A stretch of 64,000 bases of DNA from Asterias rubens (lineage: Eukaryota > Echinodermata > Asteroidea > Forcipulatida > Asteriidae). Both the position numbers and the translations under genes were made by a program. A model generated the notes under the pieces. The model ran no database searches, was not told where the DNA came from, and worked only from the letters and a program-made list of their open reading frames with translations. This document shows positions 34,705 through 45,600 of this stretch, one piece after another (position 1 is the stretch's first letter; each line of letters starts with the position of its first letter). The stretch lies in NCBI RefSeq assembly GCF_902459465.1, contig NC_047062.1, positions 17,615,994-17,679,993 on the forward strand. The letters run 5' to 3'.

Positions 34705-37700
34705 ATGGATGAACATAAGAGTTTTCTGAAAAGGTTATGTAGACTGTGTGGGGGGCGGTGCTTGTCATCATTGGACACGAAGGCTGGGAAATGTGCTAAG
34801 AGTTGTGCCAAATACAGAGACAAAATTCTTAGCACATTTCAGGTTGACGTCTCCCATGATGAAGAAAGCACTCACCCCCCTCACATGTGCCATTCTTGTT
34901 ATACTTGTCTGTTTCTTTTGCCTAGGAAAGCTGCCCCCGCCTGGCCACCCCACCCAAGAACAGGTGTCTGCACTGTTTGCACAAATTCTGTCCACCAACA
35001 TCTCACAGCTGGTCGAAAAAAGAAGCAGAAACGCACAGGGGTTGGCAGGCCTAGGATTACCCCTGCATATGTAGAGCACTTTAGCAGTCTCCCCCCCTCA
35101 CCCACAGTCTCCAGGGATAAGATTTCCAATTTTGAGCCATTGTCAAGTACAGCCTTGATAGAATGTAAAATTTGCACCCAGTTACTTGACAATGCCCTGG
35201 AGACACCTTGCATGCATCTGTTTTGTTCCGGGTGCTTGACAGCACACTATAAATCTTTCAGAGAACCTAGCGCCCCATGTCCAGTCTGTCAAGTACCAGT
35301 GCACTTCGAGAGCATCACTGCCCCCCGAGGATATTTTGCTGATTTGTTTTTTAGTACAGCTATGAAGTGCACAGCATGCAAGGTCCATGTAACTGTGGGT
35401 GAAATTTCAACCCATGTTTGTTCAGTTAACCCACCTACAGTTTCAATTGCAGATAAAATCGTTCAGCCATCCACAACTCAAAGTGAAGTCACCCAGATGT
35501 TGCTGCGTCCCCTGACTGCGCCGTTAACCCCTCAGATGGAGGCTCTCGGAGCACACATCTTGAAGACCAAGCTCGCCCAATCTGCAGACGGGTTAACCAC
35601 ACAGTACAGCACCGGTGGTCTGGTGAGTTGAATTATTTCCCAACTTAAGCGTTGCATTAAATTATTTATTAAGTTTAAAACTATTTTCTTTGTGTTTTTT
35701 TCCTTTTACCTCCATGCAAGGAATTTCTTAAAATGATTTGAGATGCTGATTATTTTGTATCTTTTTTTTTCTCATAATAAGCCTCTCATGACACTTTGTG
35801 TCCCCACTCCTCGGAAAAGCAGCGAGGTTGCCTCCTCCAAAACCATCCGACGGCGCTCAGAGATTTTAGACAAGACCCGTAACCTTCTCAGCAAGGGTGC
35901 AACAAAGGAGCAGCACAAAGACGAACTCAAGCTATGCCACCTGCGAAAAGATCTGCAGGGCATGTTGCGGGACTTAAAGATCAACACCATCAGGATCCCC
36001 AACATGCAGCTCCTTGCTGCGAAGGCTCACCTGGGAGTCTCTTGGAAGCGCACCAGGAAATTGAAAAGATGGTTGAGGGAGTACAACATTCTCACCGAAG
36101 GAGAAAACGCCATGCGTCATCAACAACGAGACGTCGTGGCGGACAACATCATTGCTGAAAACCTCCCCTTTTCATTCCCTGACGACGTCAATGGAGGAGT
36201 TACCATCAAGCCAGCCCCCTGCGTAGCTGTGAAGTCCCTTGTCGCTAAAGTTAGACAGCAACTAGATGCCTACCAGAAGTAAGAAAAATAGGAAAGTTGA
36301 AACAGTTCATTATTAATTTTTAAGAACATAATTGAATAGAATGCTTAAAATTTGCTCCTCTCCTCAACAGGAACAACGAGCTAACTTGGCACGAGGGCAA
36401 TATCCCACAGACCGAGGTTTGGGTCAAGATCGGAGGCGACAAGGGAGGCGGGACGTTCAAACAGATGTTCCAGATCGCCAACGTTGGACGTCCCAATGCC
36501 CTTAGACACACCGTAGTTGCTTGTGCTTTCGCAGCAGGTGATACCAGCAACAACCTCAAGATTGGTCTCCTGCGCTTCTGTCAACAAGTTGCTGAGCTGC
36601 AGTCCTGCACTTGGAAGAGCCACAACATCAGACTCTTCATGTTCGGGGACTATGAGTATCTCTGCCGAGTGTATGGAATCACCGGGGCTTCAGGTAAATT
36701 CAGTTTTGTTTTTCGAAGTTCAAAAAAGCAAAATGTAGACGTATGTTCATTTTATTTTTTTCTTGTATTGAATAGGGCGACACTGCTGTCTTTATTGTGA
36801 CATCACAAAAGAGGACATGCGCCAGCCCCGGGAGGAACGGACACCATCCAGGCAGAGGACTCTACAGACCCTGGACGACGACCTCCGCAGATTCAACGAT
36901 GATGGCAGTAATCTCTCCAAGGCCAAACTCTTCAACAACGTGATCAGAGAGCCAATGTTTAGGATCCCGCTGACACAGGTAAACAATTTGCTAACTGTAT
37001 TTAGCGCTTATAACAATTTTGTTTTTTAATTCAATGCACGTCAATGCAAATGAAGTTACAAGTTAGTTTGTTTCTTACTTATTACAGGTTTGCCCCCCCG
37101 GACTTCACATCAGTCTGGGGTTATACCTCAAGCATTTTAATAGCTTTGAAGGGGCATGTCATGACCTTGACATGCAAGTGGCGGCTGTGTTAGCGTTGCA
37201 AGATGAACATCGCACCGAGGAAGACAATCCAGCACTTGGCTCCTGCTTCAAGAGTGTCGTCTCCGTGTTGAAGAGGGCCCGGCAACTAGATCTGCAGGCA
37301 GAGGCCTTGGATGAGGAATTCCGTCAGAAAGAAGAAGACCTTGCGGACACCATCATGTCATCTGTGGAGGGAAGTGCAGATCTTCAAGCTTACATCACTG
37401 AAACAACTGCACTGCGAAAGCAACAACAACATCTGGTAAGTTTTCATAACATAAAATGTAAAACTGTCTGAGGGTTTGCTGGTAGAAATCTTTCCTTAAA
37501 ATATTACTTGCAATATTCCTTAAAAAAAAATTTCATCTCCCGATGTCACACAAATTTATTTCTTGGGAGACTTAGGTTATCTTTGCATTTACATCATACA
37601 TTGCCTAAGAAGTAATATTTCAACGGTTTCTACCTTCAAACCGTGTTGTTTAATGTAAACCTGTGGATATTGTTTTGTGTCACTACAAAAAGTACCCAAA

Positions 37701-38497
37701 ACCCAATCATTTCTATTCACTATATTGCCCATGTTATTAATTTTGTTCAGTTGGCGGAGGCAAAGGATCTTCGAGAAAAGGCAGCACTTAAGCCAGGTCA
37801 AGGTCCTCTAGCTGGGCAACTTGACATCGTTCTCCAGGATTTCCGGGTGCAGCGACAAGCCTACCATGGGAAGAGTTTTGTTGGCAATCATGTCCACAAA
37901 TGTTGCAAGGTATACAAATTTTATAAGACATTGTGACAAATAACAAGTATGACTAATAACAATTATAACTGATAAGTATTTTAGAGCTAAAATATTTTAC
38001 CTATCTTATATATAATGCAGGAAGAAAACATCAAACTCCTAACCGACGCAGTAGTCAACAAAACCCGAGATCTTTGTCCTTCCCTGGTGGGTGAAGCAAG
38101 AACAGTCGCTGCAAAGTATGCCAAACTCTTCCAGCTGTTTGGCACTTGTCACCGGACGTTTAACACTTCATCGGTCCTGGATGGCCCAGCCGTAGATGCA
38201 TTAAGCCAGGACATTAAGAACTACCTGGCTTACTTTCGAGCCACTTTTCCATCTGAGAGTGTGCCGCCGAAGATGCATCTACTAGAGGACCATGTCATCT
38301 CCTGGCTGCGGCAGTGGCACTTCGGTCTTGGCTTCCACGGCGAGCAAGGAGGGGAGTCGGTCCACGCCCATCTCAACACCCTCCGGCGTGACGTCCGAGG
38401 ACTGCATGAAGAAGTGGACATTCTGCAGTCTGTCATCCGGACTCACTGGGTCATGACCAGCCCTGCCCATGCACCACCTGCTGCCTTTTCAAAATAA
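34705..38497 (+). CDS. RAG1-like protein: N-terminal RING/zinc region plus transposase-like core
   Basis: Seven coding exons join in phase to 974 aa without a stop: 34705-35622, 35782-36278, 36371-36693, 36776-36978, 37088-37435, 37751-37909, 38021-38497. The N-terminus matches the RAG1 N-terminal domain in order: LCRLCG (11-16), HPPHMCHSCY, WPPHPRTGVCTVC, then a C3HC4 RING (C154, C157, C169, H171, C174, C177, C192, C195) and a C2HC finger (C222, C225, H237, C239). The second half looks like the RAG1/Transib core: GGDKGGG (D495) at the RAG1 D600 position; GASGRHCCLYCDITKED like the RAG1 zinc-binding CxxC block; and GFHGEQGGES (E924/E928) at the E962 position. At the D708 position the motif is LHISLG, with no Asp. 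A charged, probably coiled-coil stretch lies in exon 5. Nearest known group: N-RAG-TP/RAG1-like transposons. Whether it is a transposase or a domesticated gene is unknown; no flanking TIRs were found by eye. Confidence 0.85.
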
Positions 38498-38556
38498 TTT
38501 CATTTTATTAATTTCCAAATCCCAAGGTTCAATCCATAAAGAACTGGTCACTTTTT

Positions 38557-39235
38557 CATGATGTGTAAATAATATATTTGTAAATGTACCTTAATCTTTG
38601 GTGTACGAGCCGCAATATTTTTGAGGGTCAAAATCAATTTAATCTGCGACTTATATGCCTAAGATTGTGGTACAAGAAACGGTGTAAGTATGTATCCTTT
38701 TGTTAAAATGTACATAAAATCATACGAATTCATGATGTGTAAATTATAAATTTGTAAATGCATCTTAATCTTTGGTGTACGAGCCGCAATATTTTTGAGG
38801 GTCAAAATCAATTTAATCCGCGGCTTATATGCCTAAGATTGTGGTACAAGAAACATGTGTAAGTATGTATCCTTTTGAAGAATTTTACATAAAATCATAT
38901 GAATTCATGATGTGTAAATTACAAATTTGTAAATGGCCCTTAATCTTTAAGCGTATGATCCCAAAGATTTGAGGATCAAATTCAATTTCATCCGTGGCTT
39001 ACAATGCCTAAAATTGTGGTACAAGAAACGTGTAAGTAAACAAACGTGTAAGTAAACAAACGTGTAAGTAAACAAACGTAAGTATTTCTCTTATATGCCC
39101 AAGAATGTGGTACAAAAAACAGGTGTAAGTATTTCTCCTATTAACAAAATGTACATAAACTCATAGGAATTCAGGGTGTGTAAATAATAATTTAAAAATG
39201 TACAGGTCTTAATCTTTGGGGTTTAAGCCGCATTG
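38557..39235. repeat. Tandem repeat, about 174-bp unit, downstream of the RAG1-like gene
   Basis: Units starting CATGATGTGTAAAT lie at 38557, 38731 and 38906, and a diverged fourth at about 39172 (CAGGGTGTGTAAAT). Each holds ACGAGCCGCAATATTT, GCCTAAGATTGTGGTACAAG and TACATAAAATCATA. The third unit is lengthened by short copies of AAACAAACGTGTAAGT (39025-39080). The array starts only 60 bases after the stop codon and may lie in the 3' UTR. Confidence 0.9.
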
Positions 39236-42200
39236 CTCTTTCACTTTTATTGAATTCTTTTAGGCAAGATTAATTTAGAGTGTAAGTGATTAATTTAGTT
39301 CTCAATTTATTATTTATGCACTTACCAGGTGATTAAGTAAACACTACATAGCTGTCCTCAGAGGTATTTTCTTTCACCGCAATCTGTAGAAGCTGACGGC
39401 CACTGAACTGGGGAGGGTGGGGGAAGGGGGGGGGGGGGGGGGGAGAGGTTAATTTTCAATTGAACGTCACATTATGTCACCGTGGTCCAGTGGTTAGATT
39501 GCAGGACCTGCAATCTCATGGTTGTTGGTCCATCCTACCAAGCTAACCGCTGATTTCACAATGACTAGAACAAATTGTCTTGTTTCTGAACTCACAATTT
39601 CTTAATTTGTGAAATTCATAAGCATCTATAGACAAACATAAATAATTAAAGCAGGTATTTAAAAATTGGCTCGTCAAACACACTAAAATCCTGGTTCATA
39701 TACATCACACAAATTGCGAATGTGAAGTGATCTTTCCTTGTGTGTCAAAATTTTAAAAACAGCACAGGCCTACTTATTGGCCACCTAGTTCGCTTCAAAA
39801 TATTGTAGGAAATAAATAAGTCTAAACAAAAAATTGTTTGAAAAAATACAATTTTAAAACAATATGTATGCATTTCTCTAAACATAGATAAAAATACACG
39901 TCAATTGTTTGTGCAAAAACAATAATCTAGTTTGAGCGTATAATTATCATAGATTGTCGCTAAGTTTCAAAATTAAGTTGTAGGGTTTTCCAGGTCTTTT
40001 TTTTTCTCAACATGAGTTTTTACCTGGTTTTTTACCCCACAAAGATGCAATCAGATGATGAAAATTGGAAGAAATATCAGTATGTACAATTGGGTATATT
40101 CTTTCCTAAATTCACCGAAAACAGTATTTAAAAATGTCAACAAACAGATCCCGTTCGTTTCCACATGGTTTTTATGATCAATCAACATGTTTTTTTCTCC
40201 TTCCATGATCCTTCAGCTTCTCACACGTGGGTCGTTTATTCTTACATGTAAAAAATACTAAAAATGCAACGAGGTTTAGTATAACAACTATATGATCTTG
40301 ACGACTGATAACATTATTGGTGAATTATAATTTATTGTACGTCAGTATTGTGCATGGTCTTTCATCATTTATTGTCATTAAACTTGTATGGTGTATTCAA
40401 TAAATTAAATAGCAGACAAATATTACCTGAAAGTGAAAGAATTGAGCCTCTCTCCACATGTTTTCTTAATAATCTTTTCCAATCCTTTGTGCATACATCG
40501 TGAGGTCGCGGTGTCAGATTACAATGCATTCAAGGAAGCTGTGTTGTGTGGTGGCACCCATGCTGGTTGCTGACCATGCACTGACCCATGGAGCAATCCA
40601 TGACTGACCACACCAAGCACAGACTGCCGGACGAACAGAATCTTGGACAAATGTGCCGAGTTCTGGTTGAAAAATTGACTTTAAGGAAATCTAAACAATC
40701 CTATTTACGTATAAAATTACTATTTTGGTCAAAAAACTGCCAAAAAATGGCATATTCATGAACAAATTTTAAGTTGAAAAAAAAATTTAAGCTCTGTTCT
40801 ACGGCGGACAGGATCGTTGCAATCATCCTCGTTCACAAAATGATAGATTATATACCCTCTCAAAAAAGCCGTTTTTTAAATATATGAAAAATCCTCCAAA
40901 TAAGTATGAAAATCGTATTTTTACCACCATAATTACACCATTTTTGAAACGACGGTAAAATCTAAACACAGTAACTTGTGAATGAAAATTAAATCACAAC
41001 GTAAACATCGAACAAGCCCCTACTAATGCATATTCATTAAAAAAGCTTAGACTCCACCTCTGCCTTCTTAAACCCGCCTCCAAGTCGATGAGTCATAACT
41101 TTGTTTTTAAGAAGAAAAAAATACATATGCATGAGGAGATAATGACCGCGTCATATGACGTATTTGCTGCGCGTGCGCGCATTCCTTTGCGGTTACAGCG
41201 GCTACGTGGATATCACTGGAAATAATTTGTACGCGCGCCCTCTGTTGTCACGTGAAAGTCATGTGGTCTTCTTGTCCAAAATACAATGAAAAATGGAAGT
41301 ATGACTTCGTTCTTTTATTTCGCGTTTCCGTGCCTGGTTGATTTTGCTGAATGGGCAGAAAAAGGCACTGTGGAAAGGCAAAAAAAGGGGAAACTATTCC
41401 TTCCCACAATGCCTTTCGCCCTTTCAGCAAAATGAACCAGGTGGATGGGCGGATTTTTATTTAGTGTTTTAATCGACGGGGTTTTTTTTGGGACTAAAAA
41501 AAGGTAAGATTTTTGTTATCGATCAAAAGATCAACAACTTTACCTTACTTAAAGTCAATGTAAATAAAAAGTTACAGTCCTTTACACGGCAGGTATATCG
41601 ACTTCCGTGGAGGGTCTCACCCAACAGGGCCCAATTTCATAGAGCTGCTAAGCACAACAATTTGATACCTTCCACCACTTGTTCACTAATTTTTACAAAA
41701 AAAAAGGATATTTCAATCTCTTTGACTTTGACTTTGAGGTAAATTAGATAATTTCATCGTATCAAATGAAAAAGTGTTGGCGCCACACGGAAACTTGTTG
41801 TTTTGCTATTGAAATATGGTTTGAGGAAATTAACTTGGAAGAAGTTTGTAAGATTTGGTTTGGCCTTGGAGCAAAAAACAAATCTTGTAATTTTTGCGAT
41901 ATTGTTGGTAATATTATTAGTTTTTATTACTAATAATTATATTATAAGTTCAAGTTGCCCACCCCCCACAAGTTTCAATGCAAGGTTATTTTATGCTTCC
42001 TACCAAACAGATACAAAGGTTACAATTACATCTTTATATTCTTAGATCATGGAGGTAGATGCTTAGATAAATAAAAACTTGGACGACATTTGGATGAAAT
42101 TCCAAATCAATGTTAATCAGACTTTGTTATTATGGAATAAGTAATTATTGGGGCCTTGTGTACAATTTGTTTTCAGGCTCTTGTTTTCAGGTGACCAGAA

Positions 42201-42631
42201 GTTCAGAATAAACAGAATAGTTGACGACTGTGGTGTGAAATCTTGCGAGCAAGACTGCTGCTTTCTTGGGAGATTGCTGTCTCCCGATTACTCCCCATTT
42301 AAATTGGACCTTAGTCCCGTCGTGAGAGCAGTAGTCTCGCGGGGGCCAGCAGTTAGTCATGCAAGAACATTTCCATTCGCCTGTGTCTTGAGTTGGAATG
42401 CTATCACTGTCGCAAATATGTAACAAACTGTCCACACAAGCCGAGGTGATTATTGGCAGAAGACCAAAAGTGTCACCATTACAAAATGGCTTATGACTTT
42501 CTGTTTTGTACAACAATTAGTTTATAAAAATAGTTGTCCATTAGCCTATTCATGTTAAAACAATTTTTAAGCAAACTAATAAAAACCTTTTTCTTTTTTC
42601 AGATTTGTTTTCTTCCTTTGACATTATGTAG
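39236..42631. other. Intergenic region between the RAG1-like gene and HPSE
   Basis: No conserved coding exon seen. It contains a G-run (39418-39447), a tRNA-like segment at 39474-39540 too degenerate to call, a palindromic repeat at 41333-41441, and a fragment AATTTCATAGAGCTGCTAAGC near 41636 shared with the SINE tail at about 1057. The HPSE promoter and 5' UTR must lie in its right half. Confidence 0.5.
41333..41441. repeat. Inverted-repeat element
   Basis: CCTGGTTGATTTTGCTGAA pairs with TTTCAGCAAAATGAACCAGG, and AAAAAGGCACTGTGG with CCACAATGCCTTT, around a centre near 41387. No coding sequence. Confidence 0.75.
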
Positions 42632-45600
42632 ACTTTTAAAAGCCATTCATTGGCAGTGAGCAGACTTTGTGCGTCTGGCGTCGTAATTTTCCTTGTAGTT
42701 TCTACATGCTATGCAGCTACAGCACACAACAACAGGTGAGTATAACAATGAGCAAGTTCGAGCATGGAGGAATCAATTATTTCTCCATGGTTCGAGTGAG
42801 GCACTATTAAGTCGACCATTGGTCAATGTTCAATGGTTACCTATGCATTCAATACATCCTGGGTACCAGGCACAATCAACCAATGGTCGACTAGTGCCTC
42901 GCTCGAACGTGCTCAACATTGTAGTTGACTGGTTGGGAAAATGTGAATGGCGAACAAAGGGCGGTGGAAAAAAAGTCAACAATTTACCATAATAAGCCTG
43001 GGCGTTGTGTTTGTTGTACGATGGTCTAAGGCCACATTTTGTAGTCACACTTATTCAAGGATTAACGAGTTGCAGATCAAGGTAGAAAACACAAACCCCT
43101 GCAGGTTTGTAGCCTTTTGTCAATGCCTTCAAGGCTTGGTTGGAGAGCCGCGATTCCAAGTGACTGTAACGGGAGACCACACACACGCATGGTCGTCCCA
43201 GGCGCTCTGCTGTTTATGCAGTGAAGGCCTTGATAAAAGGCTAGCAGGTTTGAACTTTTACTCAAGAATAGACCAAGTACTGAAGGTCTGGAGACTGAAA
43301 CATTCGGCCCATGTCTCCCAAGGCAATATACAGGAAACCACTTCCAGGCAATCTCAAGAAGAAAATGCATAAAACATATAAATGTTCACATTCTTTTATT
43401 GGGGATGATAAGACACTGTTTGAAAAATTACTCAAGTGCTACCATAGTGATCCTGTAGCATGCACAGCACTGCAGTTGGTTGCCCTCAAGTTACTTGTGA
43501 AAGTTGCCTCGTGTGACAGTGCCTAAAGGTCTGTCAGCAAGAGGGTGGGGGGGAGCTCTTGACTGTGGAACAAACTCTCAACATCTTAAATGTATCGCAA
43601 CAATAGCACTGCATCCAGAATGGCAGTTCAGGGTTAAATGCTTTTAAATATAGTGAATTGAGAGACAGATTGTAGTGTGATGCTGATGATATATCAAAGA
43701 CATGCTTTAAAAACAAATTGGGCAGAAAATATTGCTTAACAATTTTCTGCTAAGCAAAATTGAGCAGGTTGTACTTGTGACATGTAGTATGGCTGGAAAC
43801 CTTTATTCTAGTAAGCACAATTTTATTGAAGTTGGGCCTTGGAATGTTTCTTGTCCGCTTGAAATATTTCAAACATTGTTTTTGTACACTAGAGATGGAG
43901 ATCAAATTTCTGAAGACCCGCTGGAAAATGTCAAGGTGTCCATCGATGAAAGTCGCCTTATTCATGTCACAGATGAGAGGTACCTGTCCGTTGCGTGGAC
44001 CATCGGAGACTTAAGAAAACACTGGCACAATGTTAACCTGAGGTAAGAATTTCCAAGTTGCAGCTCCCTCCTACTTCGTGAAACTGACGAAGAGGCCTTC
44101 AAACTTTTAATTGAGGTAGTTAGCAAATAACACTGATAAGGGAAGACAGAGCATTGAACTTTTGAGAAAACGGTGCAGTTAACACCATGTGCCAGGACTT
44201 GGTGTTTCCAGCCCTTACTTGCGAGTTTATTAAACAATGTTTAAGATGACAGCAGGCAAGTAATCCCTTGGTTTTGATGATGTTGCTGAATGGCAATTGG
44301 AAAAACACAGTCTCATGTTACATAACATACAACTGTTACCTACTTGGCAACCCCGCACAAAGATATTAAGAAAATAGGGATTCTTAGTGAGACCACACTT
44401 ATAGACCGTATTGAATATGATATCACGCGGCTCAAATATCTGACCTACAAGATGGCGTCTGAGCGTGTGCGTGTGTGTGTGCGTGCATGTGCCGTAGAAA
44501 TCAAATCGGAAATGTTGCGTGCTTCGATGATGTATGCGTTTGGACGCGCATACGGTTTGCCCTACAAGATGGCGACTTTTCATCGCAAAAAGGGGTTATT
44601 CAATACGGTCTATAGGGCTAGAAAGCACAGTTGGTAGAGCACTGGCACGTTAATCCTGAGGTTGGTGGTTCAAGTTCAACCCCAAACCATACTTGAATAA
44701 ACATTGATGAAGCCAAAGAGGGAGAATGAAACTCGGACTTTGTCATCTTTGAAAAGGAAAAGCCAACAAATAACCTGTCCTGAAAGAGTTTTTTAAATTG
44801 TTTGTAGAACTACACCTTAAGAGAGATTGGTTGAAGTTTTCACCATGAGACAGAATTTTTGTTTTGATTGTTTAATTCCTACAGCTCTGTGTTACTCCAA
44901 ACTCTGGCCAAGGGACTCTCCCCTTCATATTTACGCTTTGGTGGAACCAGAGCTAACTTCGCCACCTTCAAAGAGAAATCATTGTCATCGAATGCGAGAA
45001 TGAAAAAGTTTTTTTTCACAGGTAACAACCATATTTTAACTTCCCAAATCCGCAGGCCTGGAACTATGAGGAGACCACAGAGGCTATGGGTGTATGTTGC
45101 CCACGGTCTTTGCCTTGGTGCCCCTTCAAAAGTTTCCCATAGACTTTAAGGTTTTCCAATCGAAGTGCCTTTTGCATAATGAAAATGGCCTTGCCCTTTC
45201 AAAGATGAAATTCCAGGCTTGAATCCCTCTCAGATTCTGAAAGAAAATGAAAACTACACACAAAACTACTCACAAAACTACTTTCAAAATGAAAACTATT
45301 CTTAAACCCAACATTCTAATGACTCGACCAAACCAGCAGTCCCCTATTATGTTAGAACAATGAGAGCTCTAAGGTTACGCTTTTCAATTGTTTCAACAGG
45401 GAAAAGAATGACAATAGAGTCTTTTGTTTGCCATTTTACAGGTACTGACTGGGACCGGATCAATGATTTCAGCCGTTCTGTGGGTTGGTCATTTATTTTT
45501 GACGTGAATGCATTTTGGCGAAGAGACAACACCTGGAATCCAACCAACTTTGAGGCTCTGTTGAAGTATAACGATGGTAGAGGTTACAACGTCACAGCTT

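Noticed and set aside
39474-39540. tRNA gene (TCCAGTGGTTAGATTGCAGG)
   Set aside because: A-box-like sequence only; the T arm and acceptor stem do not pair. Probably a SINE relic.
45022-45441. Extra HPSE exon in the intron between exons 3 and 4
   Set aside because: No acceptor-donor pair with a heparanase-like frame was seen, and exons 3 and 4 already join in phase; left as an open alternative.
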